DNA from: AP-15 sp963795485
GTDB lineage: Bacteria; Pseudomonadota; Alphaproteobacteria; ATCC43930; CGMCC-115725
Assembly (NCBI GenBank): GCA_963795485.1
Contig: CAWCIL010000008.1
Coordinates: forward strand, 558,001-622,000
Direction of reading: 5' to 3'
Length of the DNA: 64,000 nt
This document shows positions 55,678 through 64,000 of the stretch, one piece after another. The notes beneath the pieces are model-generated. The model was not told the DNA's origin, did not search any database, and worked only from the letters and a program-made list of their open reading frames with translations. Position numbers and translations under genes: made by a program. Within the stretch, counting starts at the first letter, position 1. Every line of letters begins with the position of its first letter.

Positions 55678-56218
55678 ATGAACCTCGACAGCAGCTTCGG
55701 TTATCTCGTTCACGATGTGGCGCGTCTGTTCGCGCGACGCTTCAATCAGCGGGTGCTGCTGTTCCTCGGCCTTACCCGGTCGCAATGCCGGCTTTTGGGG
55801 TATCTCGCTCGCCATGAAGGGATCCATCAGGCCGGCCTCGCCGATCTGCTCGAGATCAAGCCGATGACCCTGGTTCGGCAGATCGACCGGATGGAGGAGG
55901 ATGGCTGGATCGAGCGCCGACCGGATCCGGACGACCGCCGCGCTCGGCGACTTATGTCTGACCGAAAAGGCCCGTCCGATCCTCGCCCGCATCCTCGAAC
56001 TGTCGACAGCGGTACGAAACGAGGCGTTCGCCGAACTTTCCGAGGAAGAAGGCCGCCATCTGGTCGACCTGCTGCGCCGGGTCCACGGCAATCTCGCCGA
56101 ACGCGTTCCGACGCCGTCCGCGCCCCCGCTGCCGACGGGCAATGCGCCGAGCCATCGCTCGATCCGGCGCCGGCTGACGGTCGAGCCCGATCTCGCACCG
56201 GCCGGGGGCCACCAGTGA
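55678..56218 (+). CDS. MarR-family transcriptional regulator, interrupted by one frameshift
   Basis: The regulator would have about 180 residues. ATG 55678 starts MNLDSSFGYLVHDVARLFAR, and the winged helix reads LTRSQCRLLGYLARHEGIHQ, AGLADLLEIKPMTLVRQIDR and MEEDGWIERRPDPDDRRARR. One extra base near 55954 breaks the frame, which continues LCLTEKARPILARILELSTA to a stop at 56218. It overlaps the EmrA-like ATG (TGATG) and so probably controls the emrAB-type pump behind it. Confidence 0.88.
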
Positions 56219-57405
56219 TGACCTCGGCCGAAGACGAGGCGGCGCCGTCTCTCGGCGCCTTGCGCGCCGCCGTCGAGGGACGGCCGGCGTTAATCACGCG
56301 GCGTCGCTCGTGGCGCCAGCGGCTGCGGCTGCCGCTGATGCTGCTCGGGCCGATCGTGGTTCTGCTCGCCGCCGGCTGGTGGTACCTGACGACCGGGCGC
56401 TACATCTCGACCGACGACGCCTATGTCGACGCGGCGAGGATCTCGATCAGCAACGAGGTGTCCGGCCGCGTGGCCGAGATCGATGTGCGGGACAACGAGC
56501 GGGTGAAGGCCGGTCAGGTGCTGTTCAGCCTCGACCAGCGGCCGTTTCGCATCGCGGTCGAGGAAGCCAAGGCCCAGCTCGCCGCGGTCCGGCTTCAGAT
56601 CGAGGCGATGAAGGCAACCTATCAGCAGAAGAAGGCCGATGCCGCCGCCACCGGGGCGACGCTCGTCTACCAGCAGCGCGAGTTGGACCGGCAGCAGCGC
56701 CTGCTGGCCTCGGGCACGGCTTCGCAGTCGCAGTACGACCAGTCGAACCACGCCTACAAAATCGCCCGCGAGCAGCTCGCCTCGAAAGAGCAGGACGTCG
56801 CCAGCACCCTCGCCAGTCTCGGCGGCGATTCCGGTCTGCCGGTTGCCGAGCACCCGATGGTGCAGCACGCCCAGGCGGCGCTCGACCGCGCCGAGCTGAA
56901 CCTTTCCTACACGGTGGTGCGGGCGCCTGAATCGGGGATCGTCACCAAGGTCGACCAGCTCCAGGTCGGCGATTGGGTGCAGGGCGTGGACACCGGATCG
57001 ATGCCGACCGCTTTGTTTTCCCTGGTGTCGGCCAAGCACCTGTGGGTGACCGCCAATTTTAAGGAAACCGAGCTCACGCACATGCGGCCCGGTCAGACCG
57101 CGACGGTCGAGATCGACACCTATCCCGATGTCGTCTATCGGGCCAAGGTGCAGAGCCTGAGCCCGGGAACGGGGCTGACCTTTTCGCTGCTGCCGGCCGA
57201 AAACGCGACCGGCAACTGGGTCAAGGTGGTCCAGCGTCTGCCGGTGCGGCTGATCTTCGATCGGCTCGACCCGAGCCATCCGCTCGCCGCCGGGCTCAGC
57301 GCCAGCGTCGAGGTCGATACCCAATGGCACCGGCCAATGCTGGATCGGGTGAAACGCCTGTTTGCATTGTTCGCCGGCCCGACCGCGCAAGCGGCGGCGC
57401 GGTGA
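56218..57405 (+). CDS. HlyD/EmrA-family membrane fusion protein of an MFS efflux pump
   Basis: The 395-residue periplasmic adaptor has an N-terminal anchor (LMLLGPIVVLLAAGWWYLTT), then TDDAYVDAARISISNEVSGR with VAEIDVRDNERVKAGQVLF, a coiled-coil hairpin and the second lipoyl half VVRAPESGIVTKVDQLQVGD. The layout and the next gene identify it as EmrA-like. It overlaps the EmrB-like gene (GTGA). Confidence 0.92.
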   Translation: MTSAEDEAAPSLGALRAAVEGRPALITRRRSWRQRLRLPLMLLGPIVVLLAAGWWYLTTGRYISTDDAYVDAARISISNEVSGRVAEIDVRDNERVKAGQVLFSLDQRPFRIAVEEAKAQLAAVRLQIEAMKATYQQKKADAAATGATLVYQQRELDRQQRLLASGTASQSQYDQSNHAYKIAREQLASKEQDVASTLASLGGDSGLPVAEHPMVQHAQAALDRAELNLSYTVVRAPESGIVTKVDQLQVGDWVQGVDTGSMPTALFSLVSAKHLWVTANFKETELTHMRPGQTATVEIDTYPDVVYRAKVQSLSPGTGLTFSLLPAENATGNWVKVVQRLPVRLIFDRLDPSHPLAAGLSASVEVDTQWHRPMLDRVKRLFALFAGPTAQAAAR

Positions 57406-58940
57406 ATTCACGCGTCCCGGCCCCGGTCGCCAACCGGGGCTGGATCACCGTTTCGATCATGCTGGCGACCTTCATGCAGGGGGTCGACACGACGATCGCG
57501 AATGTCGCGCTGCCGCATATGCAGGGCAGCCTGTCGGCGTCGCAGGACCAGATCGCCTGGGTGGTGACCTCCTACATCGTCGCGGCGGCGATCATGACGC
57601 CGCTGACCGGCTGGCTCGCCGGCCGCTTTGGCATTAAATACGTCTTCCTGATCTCGGTCCTCGGCTTCACCGTGGCTTCGGCCCTGTGCGGCATGGCGAC
57701 GAGCCTGGCCCAGCTGGTGCTTTACCGCCTGCTGCAAGGTGTCTGCGGCGCGGCGCTGGTGCCGCTGTCGCAGGCGGTGCTGCTGCAGATCAACCCGCCG
57801 CACCGCCATGGCCAGGCAATGGCGGTCTGGGGCATGGGGGTCATCCTCGGCCCGATCATCGGCCCGGCGCTCGGCGGCTGGCTGACGGAGGACTACAGCT
57901 GGCGCTGGGTGTTCTACATCAACCTGCCGGTCGGGGTTGTCGCCGCCGCCGGGATCGCGGTCTTCATCCATGAGACCCGTCGCGCCCAACGCGAGCCGTT
58001 CGACTTTTTCGGTTTTGCCACGCTGAGCCTGGCGATCGGCGCTTTGCAGATGCTACTCGACCGCGGCGAGCTGAAGGACTGGTTCGGCTCGACCGAGATC
58101 TGGGTCGAGGCGACGCTCGCCGGGCTTTGTTTCTATCTGTTCATTGTGCACACCGCGACCGCCACCGAGCGTTCGTTCCTGAACCGCGACTTGTTGAAAG
58201 ACGCCAACTGCGTCGCCGGCACCTTGATGATGTTCCTGATCGGCATCCCGCTCTACGGGACCATGACCTTGCTGCCGACGATGCTGCAGGAGCTGATGAA
58301 CTACCCGGTCTTCACCACCGGGCTGGTGACCGCACCCCGCGGGGTCGGCACGATGATCGCGATGATCCTTGTCGCCCGCCTGGTCGGCCGGGTCGACACT
58401 CGGCTGATCATCTTTGCCGGGCTTTTGGTTACCGCGGTCTCCATGTGGCAGATGACCGGGTTTTCGCTGCAGATGGGAATGGGGCCGGTCATCACCACCG
58501 GTGTGATGCAGGGTTTCGGCCTCGGCTTTGTCTTCACCCCGCTGAGCATCATCACCTTCTCGACCTTGCCGCGGCACGCCCTGACCCAAGGCACGGCGAT
58601 CTTCAGCCTGATGCGCAATATCGGCGGCAGCGTCGGCATCTCGATCGTCGAAGCGCTGTTGGACCAGAATACCCAGATCGTCCATTCGCGCCTGGTCGAG
58701 CAGCTGCGCCCCGACAATCCGCTCGCCCGAGCACCGCAGTTGGGGCCGGCCTACAGCCTGACGATCCCGTCGGGCGTCGCGGCGCTCAATGCCGAAGCGA
58801 CGCGCCAGGCGGCGATGGTCGCCTATATCGACGACTTCATGCTGATGATGGTCCTGGTGATCGCGGCACTGCCTCTGGTGCTGCTGCTGCGCCGCCCCCA
58901 GTCGGTGCCGGCCGGAGCGGCCGTCGCTGCCCTCGACTAG
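57402..58940 (+). CDS. DHA2-family MFS multidrug transporter (EmrB-like)
   Basis: The 512-residue transporter has about 14 membrane helices. Motifs include the DHA2 start TFMQGVDTTIANVALPHMQG, the D/R loop LAGRFGIKYVFLISVLGFTV and helix 5 motif C-type GVILGPIIGPALGGWLTEDY with SWRWVFYINLPVG. It exports hydrophobic drugs or metabolites with the EmrA-like adaptor and uses the proton gradient. The substrate is unknown. Confidence 0.93.
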   Translation: MNSRVPAPVANRGWITVSIMLATFMQGVDTTIANVALPHMQGSLSASQDQIAWVVTSYIVAAAIMTPLTGWLAGRFGIKYVFLISVLGFTVASALCGMATSLAQLVLYRLLQGVCGAALVPLSQAVLLQINPPHRHGQAMAVWGMGVILGPIIGPALGGWLTEDYSWRWVFYINLPVGVVAAAGIAVFIHETRRAQREPFDFFGFATLSLAIGALQMLLDRGELKDWFGSTEIWVEATLAGLCFYLFIVHTATATERSFLNRDLLKDANCVAGTLMMFLIGIPLYGTMTLLPTMLQELMNYPVFTTGLVTAPRGVGTMIAMILVARLVGRVDTRLIIFAGLLVTAVSMWQMTGFSLQMGMGPVITTGVMQGFGLGFVFTPLSIITFSTLPRHALTQGTAIFSLMRNIGGSVGISIVEALLDQNTQIVHSRLVEQLRPDNPLARAPQLGPAYSLTIPSGVAALNAEATRQAAMVAYIDDFMLMMVLVIAALPLVLLLRRPQSVPAGAAVAALD

Positions 58941-59230
58941 CCGAGCGAGGCGATGATCTGACGATAAGCCGCCTCGGGAAACGCCTTGAGGGTCTTGGTC
59001 CGCACCGTTCCTTGCATCCCGAGCAACAGGGTAAAGCGGGCCGCCACCGCGTCGTCGGGCGCTTCGTAAATCGCGATCAGATCGTAATCGCCCATTGTCA
59101 TGTAAAGGCCCTTGAACTCGCCTCCCATGTCGACCAGCGCCTTCCTGGCGGTATCGACCCGACGCGGCGACTCTTTGGCCTTTTGCGCACCCTGGTCGGT
59201 CCAGTTGGCGAGCATGATATATGTCGGCAC
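58937..59230 (-). CDS. GYD domain-containing protein
   Basis: The 97-residue protein starts at GTG 59230 behind GGGAGGAACGCC. It reads PTYIMLANWTDQGAQKAKES and has the GYD core in FKGLYMTMGDYDLIAIYEAP, then TLLLGMQGTVRTKTLKAFPE. It is convergent with the EmrB-like gene, with a 4-bp overlap. It is related in fold to the GYD protein at 15896 but clearly different in sequence. Function unknown. Confidence 0.87.
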   Translation of the reverse strand: MPTYIMLANWTDQGAQKAKESPRRVDTARKALVDMGGEFKGLYMTMGDYDLIAIYEAPDDAVAARFTLLLGMQGTVRTKTLKAFPEAAYRQIIASLG

Positions 59231-59411
59231 GGCGTTCCTCCCATTCTGATTGCCAGCATTATCGGTTGTGGCCGCCGCCGGCGGTGGCGGACAGGAAAGC
59301 CCCCTGATTTTGACGATCGAGGCCGCCGCGGGCGGGCATGGCCATCGCCTCACCTCCTCGCAGGGGCGCATTATAGCACCAATCGCGCAACGCGCAGGGA
59401 AGGCCGGTTCG

Positions 59412-60158
59412 GTGGCGCCTCGTTGTCTCGGCTGGGTATCGGCTTGCGTCCTGGGATTGGCGGTTGTGCTGTCGGTCGGGCAGCACGCGGCTGCGGCCGC
59501 TCGCGGCGGCGGGTGGCAGGTCGTGCTCGCCGCCGGCGACGATGCCGAGCCGGTGTTCGACGACGCTACCCGCGCATTGGCCCAGCGGCTCGCCGCGGCG
59601 GGCGTGCCGACCGCCGATATCCACCGGCTGAGCGCTGACCCGGCGCAGCTGCACCGGGGTGTCGAACCGGCCACTGCCGAGACCCTTCTGCGGCGCATCG
59701 CCGGGTTGCCGGCGCGCCGCGGCGACCGGTGCTTTGTGTTCCTGACCTCGCATGGCAAATACGGCGCAGGACTGTGGCTCGAACTCTCCCATCGGGCATT
59801 GCACCCGGAGCAACTGGCCCAGGCCCTGTCGCAGGGCTGCGCCGCGGTCCCGACGGTCGTGATCGTTTCGGGCTGCTACACCGGGAGCTTTGCCGCGGGG
59901 GCGATGGCCAAGCCCAACCGCATCATCCTGACGGCGGCGCGGCGCGATCGGCCGTCCTTCGGCTGCCAGGTCGGACGGACCTATACCTTTTTCGACCAAT
60001 GCCTGCTCGGCGCTCTGCCGGACGCGGCGAGCTGGCAGGCGGTGTTTCGCGAGACCAGTCTCTGCGTGAGCCGCAAGGAGCGAGCGCTCGGCGAGCGGCC
60101 CTCGGAGCCCCAGGCCTATTTCGGCGCGGCGGTGGCGACGCTGAAGGTCGGGTTCTGA
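59412..60158 (+). CDS. Exported C13-family (legumain/caspase-like) cysteine peptidase
   Basis: The 248-residue protein has an N-terminal signal (WVSACVLGLAVVLSVGQHAA). It carries a C13-type catalytic dyad, H114 in CFVFLTSHGKYG and C155 in VVIVSGCYTGSF. Upstream are WQVVLAAGDDAEPVFDDATR and a helix region. The architecture (beta strand, HG, beta strand, GC) is that of peptidase C13/caspase-like proteins, which in eukaryotes include legumain and GPI transamidase. In bacteria their substrates are unknown. GTG 59412 follows AGGGAAGG. Periplasmic location is inferred. Confidence 0.82.
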   Translation: MAPRCLGWVSACVLGLAVVLSVGQHAAAAARGGGWQVVLAAGDDAEPVFDDATRALAQRLAAAGVPTADIHRLSADPAQLHRGVEPATAETLLRRIAGLPARRGDRCFVFLTSHGKYGAGLWLELSHRALHPEQLAQALSQGCAAVPTVVIVSGCYTGSFAAGAMAKPNRIILTAARRDRPSFGCQVGRTYTFFDQCLLGALPDAASWQAVFRETSLCVSRKERALGERPSEPQAYFGAAVATLKVGF

Positions 60159-60181
60159 ACGCGATCGACGCGGCGGGCGGT

Positions 60182-62362
60182 TCATCGCGACACGACGATC
60201 GGCACCTCGCCCTGGCGCCGGCTGATCGTGACTGCGACGTCGTCGCCATAGCGCCGCAGCAGCACGTCGGCCCCGCCGTTTCTGGCCCGCAGCCCGCGCA
60301 ACTTCAGCTCGCCGAGAAAATCGGGCAGGATCGGATGATCGAGCCGGATCTCGCCGGCGTCCTGGTCGAATTTGAGGCCGAGGCTCGCCTGGACCAGGGC
60401 AAATACGGTGGCGCTGGCCCAGGCCTGCGGCGAGCACGCGACCGGATAGAGGGTGGGCGCGTTGAGCTTGCGCCAGGGAAAGCCGCAGAACAGCTCGGGC
60501 AGCCGGCGCAGGTCCATATAGGCGGCGGCGTCGAACAGGCCCTCGAAGATCTTCAGCACTCCCGCTTTGAGGCCATAGCGGGCCAGCCCCAGGGCGATCA
60601 GCGCATTGTCGTGCGGCCACACCGAACCGTTGTGGTAGGACATCGGATTGTACCGCGCCGCAGAGACCGCGACGGTGCGCACCCCCCAGCCGGAAAAGCA
60701 CGCCATGCCGAGCAGGGTCTCGGCGACGCGGCGCGCGCGGTCGGGGGCGGCGATCCCGGTCAAGAGCGCGTGCCCGGCATTGGAGGCGACGACCCGGCAC
60801 GGCTGTTTGGCGCCGTCGAGCGCCAGCGCATAGGTCGACAGCTCCTCGCACCAGAACAGGTCCTCGAACCTGCCGCGCAGGATTTCCGCCTGGCGCGTCG
60901 AGCTCGATCGCGCGGCGCCCTGTGTCCCAGCGCCTCCGCCAGCACCGCGGCATGCTGTTTGGCGGCATAGACATAGCCCTGCACTTCACACAGCGCGATC
61001 GGACCCTCGGCCAGCCGCCCGTCCTGGTGAAAAATGGAGTCCTGCGAAGTCCTTCCACCCCTGATTGACCAGGCCATTGGCGTTTCTGCGGTGGTATTCG
61101 ACAAAGCCGTCGCCGTCCGGGTCGCCCCAGGTGTCGCACCAGCGCAGCGCGGCTTCGACGTTGGGCCACAATGCGCGGACCGTTTCGAGATCCCCGGTGC
61201 GCTGGAAATATTCCCCCATCAGCATGACGAAGAGGGGGGTCGCATCGACACTGCCGTAATAGCGCGAGAACGGCACCTCGCGCAGCCGCGCCATCTCGCC
61301 GTCGCGCATTTCATGCAGGATCTTGCCCGGCTCCGCGTCGCGCTCGGCATCGATCTCGGTCGCCTGCGTCGCGGCGAGGAAATTCAAGACGCCCTTGGCG
61401 ATGGCCGGATCGAGCCAAAGCGCAAACAGCGCGGTGATGATCCCGTCGCGGCCAAAGACGGTGCTGAACCAGGGGATCCCGGCAAAGGGATAGGGGCCGT
61501 GTTCGGTATCGGTGACCAGCATGTAGAGGTCCGCGACCGAACGTCGGGCCAATTCGTTGAATTGCGTGTTCGAGCCTTCGAGGCTGGCGGCGCGCCCGCT
61601 CGAGACTCGCATGGCACGCCGCGCGGTGCGCAACGCACTGTAGAATTGACGACCGACGCCGCCCTCGGGGGCCGCATCTTCGCAGGCGATCCGCAATACC
61701 GAGCGCATCGCCTCGCCGGGCCCGAGCGACAGCTCGAAACGTGCGCCGGTCTGGTCGAGGCGGGTCGGCGCCGGCTCAAAGGTGAGCCTGGTGACGCGCT
61801 CCACTTCATCGAGCCCGAAATAGTGGATTTCGACCGTCGCATTCGAGCGCCGCTCGATCGACAGCCGGCCGCGCCGTGCGCGCTCTTCGCCCCGCACCTC
61901 GAACAGATCGGCGAAATCGGCGGCGAAACCGATGCTCAACGTCAGATCATGCGCGACCAGATCGAAATTATGCACCAGCAATCGTTCGTAGCAGCAATTC
62001 TGCCAGATGTATTTGCGCCGATTGACGTGGATCAGCTCGCCACGCAGCGCGATCCGGCCGTCGGCGCTGAGGTCGGGGTTGGTCAGATCCACCGTCAGAA
62101 CGACATTGTCTTCCTGGACGTTCGAGCTCAGCAGCAGCAGCGGTGCGTCGTTGAGGCGCAGCTCGAGCCGCGACAGATAGCGGGTATCGCGGTGGTAGAC
62201 GCCCTCGGGGCTGCCTTCGACGGGGATGATGTCGCCGCGCGGGTCAAAGACGGCAAAGGTATGGCCCTGCTTCAGCGCGCGCGGCCGGCGCTCCTGCAGT
62301 TGCGCGCTCGACTCGATGTAGAACCGAGAGGCCTCGCTGGCCTCGGGCCGTTGTTCCGGCAT
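60182..62362 (-). CDS. Glycogen-debranching-like amylo-alpha-1,6-glucosidase, interrupted by frameshifts
   Basis: The protein would have about 725 residues. The N-terminal debranching domain from ATG 62362 contains GHTFAVFDPRGDIIPVEGSP, GVYHRDTRYLSRLELRL and SSNVQEDNVVLTVDLTNPDL. The GH-type barrel has FAGIPWFSTVFGRDGIITAL, YYGSVDATPLFVMLMGEYF and WPHDNALIALGLARYG. Single extra bases near 61046 (WKD|SQDSIFHQDGRLAEGP) and two near 60900-60925 break the frame before AEILRGRFEDLFWCEEL. Family members trim alpha-glucans or act on related glycans. It follows the glycosyltransferase by 26 bp on the same strand. Confidence 0.87.
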
Positions 62363-62388
62363 TCCGCTCGGGGCCGCGGATGCGGCCT

Positions 62389-63473
62389 TCAGTCGTCGTC
62401 CGCGGCCTCTGCCACGACCGGCAGTGCCGCCGCCCCGGCGGCACTGCCGCGGCGCAGCACCTCGCCGTACACCTCCAGATAGTCGTGCGCCATCCGCTCG
62501 ACCGAGAAGCGCTCCTCGAAGCGGCGGCGGATCACCGTTCGATCGAGTGCTTTTGCCAGCGGGATCGCCGCGACGGCCTCGTCGATGCTGTCGACGATGA
62601 ACCCGGTGACCCCGGGTTCGACGATCTCCGGCACCGAGCCGCGCCGGAAGGCGATCACCGGCGTCCCGTTCGCCATCGCTTCGATCATGGCGAGCCCGAA
62701 CGGCTCGGGCCAATCGATCGGAAACAGCAGCGCCATCGCATCCCCCAGGAAGGCACCTCTTCTCGTCGTCGCCGATTTCGCCGATGAACTCGATCAGCGG
62801 ATTGTCGAGCAGCGGCTCGATCTCGGTTTTGTAATACTCGCCATCGACCTTGTCGACCTTGGCGGCGATGGTCAGCGGCACCCCTGCGCGCCGGGCGATC
62901 TCGATCGCATGGTCCGGCCGCTTTTCCGGACTGATGCGGCCGATGAAGGCGAGATAGCCGCCCGCACCGCGGCCCGGCGGGTAAAGTCCGGGCGGCAGCC
63001 CATGATGAATGGTGGCGTACCAGTTGGCCCAAGGCAGCGGCGCGCGCTGCGCGTTCGAGATCGAAACCAACGGCATCATCGAAAATTCGCGCATCAGCGG
63101 CGGCAGGTCCGGCAGATCGAGCCGCCCGTGCAACGTCGTCACGGTCTTGTGCCAGCAGCGGAGCGAACAGCGGAAATTGCAGAAAATCGGCATGGAAGTG
63201 GATGATGTCGAACTGGTCGGCGCAGCTCGCGATCCGGTGCATTTGGATCAGGTGATAGAAAATCGGATCGTGGCACTGCGGGTTGAGGCGAAGTGCCGTC
63301 GCGCAAGGGGACCGGAGCACCGCGGCGGTGCGCGAATCGCCGCTGGCGAACAAGGTGACCTCGTGTCCCTGCCGCACCAGCTCCTCGGTCAGATGCGAGA
63401 CCACTCGCTCGGTGCCGCCGTAAAGCCGCGGCGGGCAGCTTTCGTACAAAGGTGAAACCTGGGCGATCCTCAT
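62389..63473 (-). CDS. Glycosyltransferase family 4 protein, interrupted by two frameshifts
   Basis: The protein would have about 360 residues. It begins MRIAQVSPLYESCPPRLYGG with TERVVSHLTEELVRQGHEVT (GT-B fold N-terminal half) and FDIIHFHADFLQFPLFAPLL. One extra base near 63152 leads to HKTVTTLHGRLDLPDLPPL and GGYLAFIGRISPEKRPDHAI. A second, in a G-run near 62749, leads to DAMALLFPIDWPEPFGLAMI, EAMANGTPVIAFRRGSVPEI, the nucleotide-sugar-binding E(x7)E region. The product could be a glucan, trehalose-like sugar or cell-surface glycan; the debranching-like gene behind it favours a glucan. Confidence 0.87.
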
Positions 63474-63933
63474 TGGTGCGAGGTCCTCGATGGTTCGTCG
63501 TGGCTGCGAGCAGTCACCGCAGGGGCATTGGCGCGAGCGCGTCGCTCCGCTGCGGCGGCGGTGTTGATCTAAACCGCTGCGACGACAGAAAGTTCCAGGC
63601 GGAGCGGCGTTCAGCCGCAGCGCCGATCGACCAGATCGAAATCCGCTCCGGAATGCCGCCGGTGGATCTCCGCATGGCCGAAGGATCGGACAGAGTTCGG
63701 TCGGGCTGCGGTCGGGTCGCTTCGTTGCCGGGAGGCGATCAACTACTGCTCACCCCGCCTCGCGGGCAGAAATGGAAGCGTCTCTCAAGTCTCTTTCATT
63801 AGGCTCCCGGCCGGGGCTCGCAGTCCGGCCTCGACGCGCCCCGGCCCTGCCGAGAAAATCCGGATGACCGGCGAAACGACTGCCGGTTCGCCCTCGCCGA
63901 CCCGGACCAGTCCCGGGTCGGTGAGGAAAATCG
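63474..63933. other. Intergenic region upstream of the glycosyltransferase
   Basis: About 460 bp contain no gene I can support. An open frame at 63452-63802 has no family resemblance and overlaps the glycosyltransferase start on the other strand. Near 63899-63919 lies the imperfect hairpin gacccgg...ccgggtc with a 7-nt loop and no T-run. The region should include the divergent promoters. Confidence 0.45.
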
Positions 63934-64000
63934 GTGGCGTACGAACTATTGCGCTGGGTTGAGTTGACCGCGAATTTCGCCGGGCGGATTGGCGGCGGTA
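63934..64000 (+). CDS. Possible N-terminal start of a gene cut by the window edge
   Basis: GTG 63934 is preceded by GAGGAAAATCG and opens a frame to the window edge, encoding AYELLRWVELTANFAGRIGG. Twenty-two residues are too few for identification. It could also be chance. Confidence 0.25.
   Translation, partial: MAYELLRWVELTANFAGRIGGG

Noticed and set aside
55678..57405. Apparent MarR-EmrA fusion
   Set aside because: It results from the insertion near 55954. The continuing MarR sequence is in the other frame and stops at 56218.
60986..63193. Apparent glycosyltransferase-debranching enzyme fusion
   Set aside because: The two families meet only through the shifts in the glycosyltransferase. 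After correction the glycosyltransferase stops at 62389 and the next gene starts at 62362.
63452..63802. A 116-residue plus-strand frame upstream of the glycosyltransferase
   Set aside because: It is Arg/Ser-rich with no motifs and no ribosome-binding site, and it overlaps the glycosyltransferase start; more likely chance.

Overview
The window is GC-rich chromosomal DNA from an alphaproteobacterium, most likely a Rhodospirillales-type soil or environmental lineage. This rests on gene content and order, not a database match. It carries DivK followed by PleD, a MucR/Ros zinc-finger regulator, a Fur-family regulator, ornithine-lipid genes (OlsB plus a PlsC-type acyltransferase) and the conserved block MiaB-PhoH-YbeY-CorC-Lnt-XRE-MetK-TrmB. 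There is one tRNA gene, tRNA-Arg(CCG). I found no rRNA, CRISPR array or insertion sequence.

Layout. 1-4.4 kb: the start of a repeat-bearing minus-strand gene, a LigB/LigA-type extradiol dioxygenase, an alpha/beta-hydrolase joined in frame to a CDP-archaeol-synthase-like (CarS) domain, a metallophosphoesterase and the tRNA. 4.5-11.6 kb: a permease remnant, an XRE regulator, a carboxymuconolactone-decarboxylase-like gene, NAD kinase, molybdenum-cofactor genes (moaA, fdhD, mobA), two tandem DUF29 genes and a ROK sugar kinase. 11.7-13.7 kb: the divK-pleD cell-cycle/c-di-GMP operon. 13.8-28.6 kb: a metabolic region with a secreted repeat protein, LigJ-like hydratase, GYD protein, hydrolases, a TauE exporter, DUF35 plus thiolase, a bifunctional beta-oxidation enzyme, a CoA-transferase and an ABC substrate-binding protein. 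A decayed, visibly lower-GC SIR2-like gene sits between the thiolase and the beta-oxidation enzyme. 28.8-35.1 kb: an RND tripartite efflux operon. 35.4-42.5 kb: OmpA lipoprotein, VOC protein, a small HTH protein, tandem dimeric-barrel proteins, a ThDP enzyme and a flavin-dependent oxidoreductase. 42.6-55.5 kb: the housekeeping block (Nfu, TsaB, RimI, MucR, Fur, OlsB, OlsA-like, MiaB to TrmB). 55.7-64 kb: MarR-EmrA-EmrB efflux, a GYD protein, an exported C13-type cysteine peptidase, and a glycosyltransferase followed by a glycogen-debranching-like enzyme.

A second layer must be read with the annotation. At least ten conserved genes (carboxymuconolactone decarboxylase-like, nadK, moaA, thiolase, acrB-like, the outer-membrane efflux factor, the HTH protein, the ThDP enzyme, marR, the debranching enzyme and the glycosyltransferase) are interrupted by frameshifts. 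Almost all are explained by one extra base, and both halves still encode continuous family sequence. nadK is normally essential, so consensus insertion errors from long-read sequencing are the simplest explanation. Several apparent gene fusions (MoaA-NadK, outer-membrane factor-MFP, MarR-EmrA, glycosyltransferase-debranching enzyme) are artefacts of these shifts. By contrast, the SIR2-like gene (mixed indels), the SLC13 permease tail, and two genes that keep only their N- and C-terminal ends look like real decay.

Functionally the window combines housekeeping RNA, translation and envelope functions with aromatic and acyl-CoA catabolism, two drug-efflux systems, molybdoenzyme maturation and glycan metabolism. 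The most interesting candidates for follow-up are the hydrolase-CarS protein, the internally deleted genes, the decayed SIR2 gene and the exported C13 peptidase.
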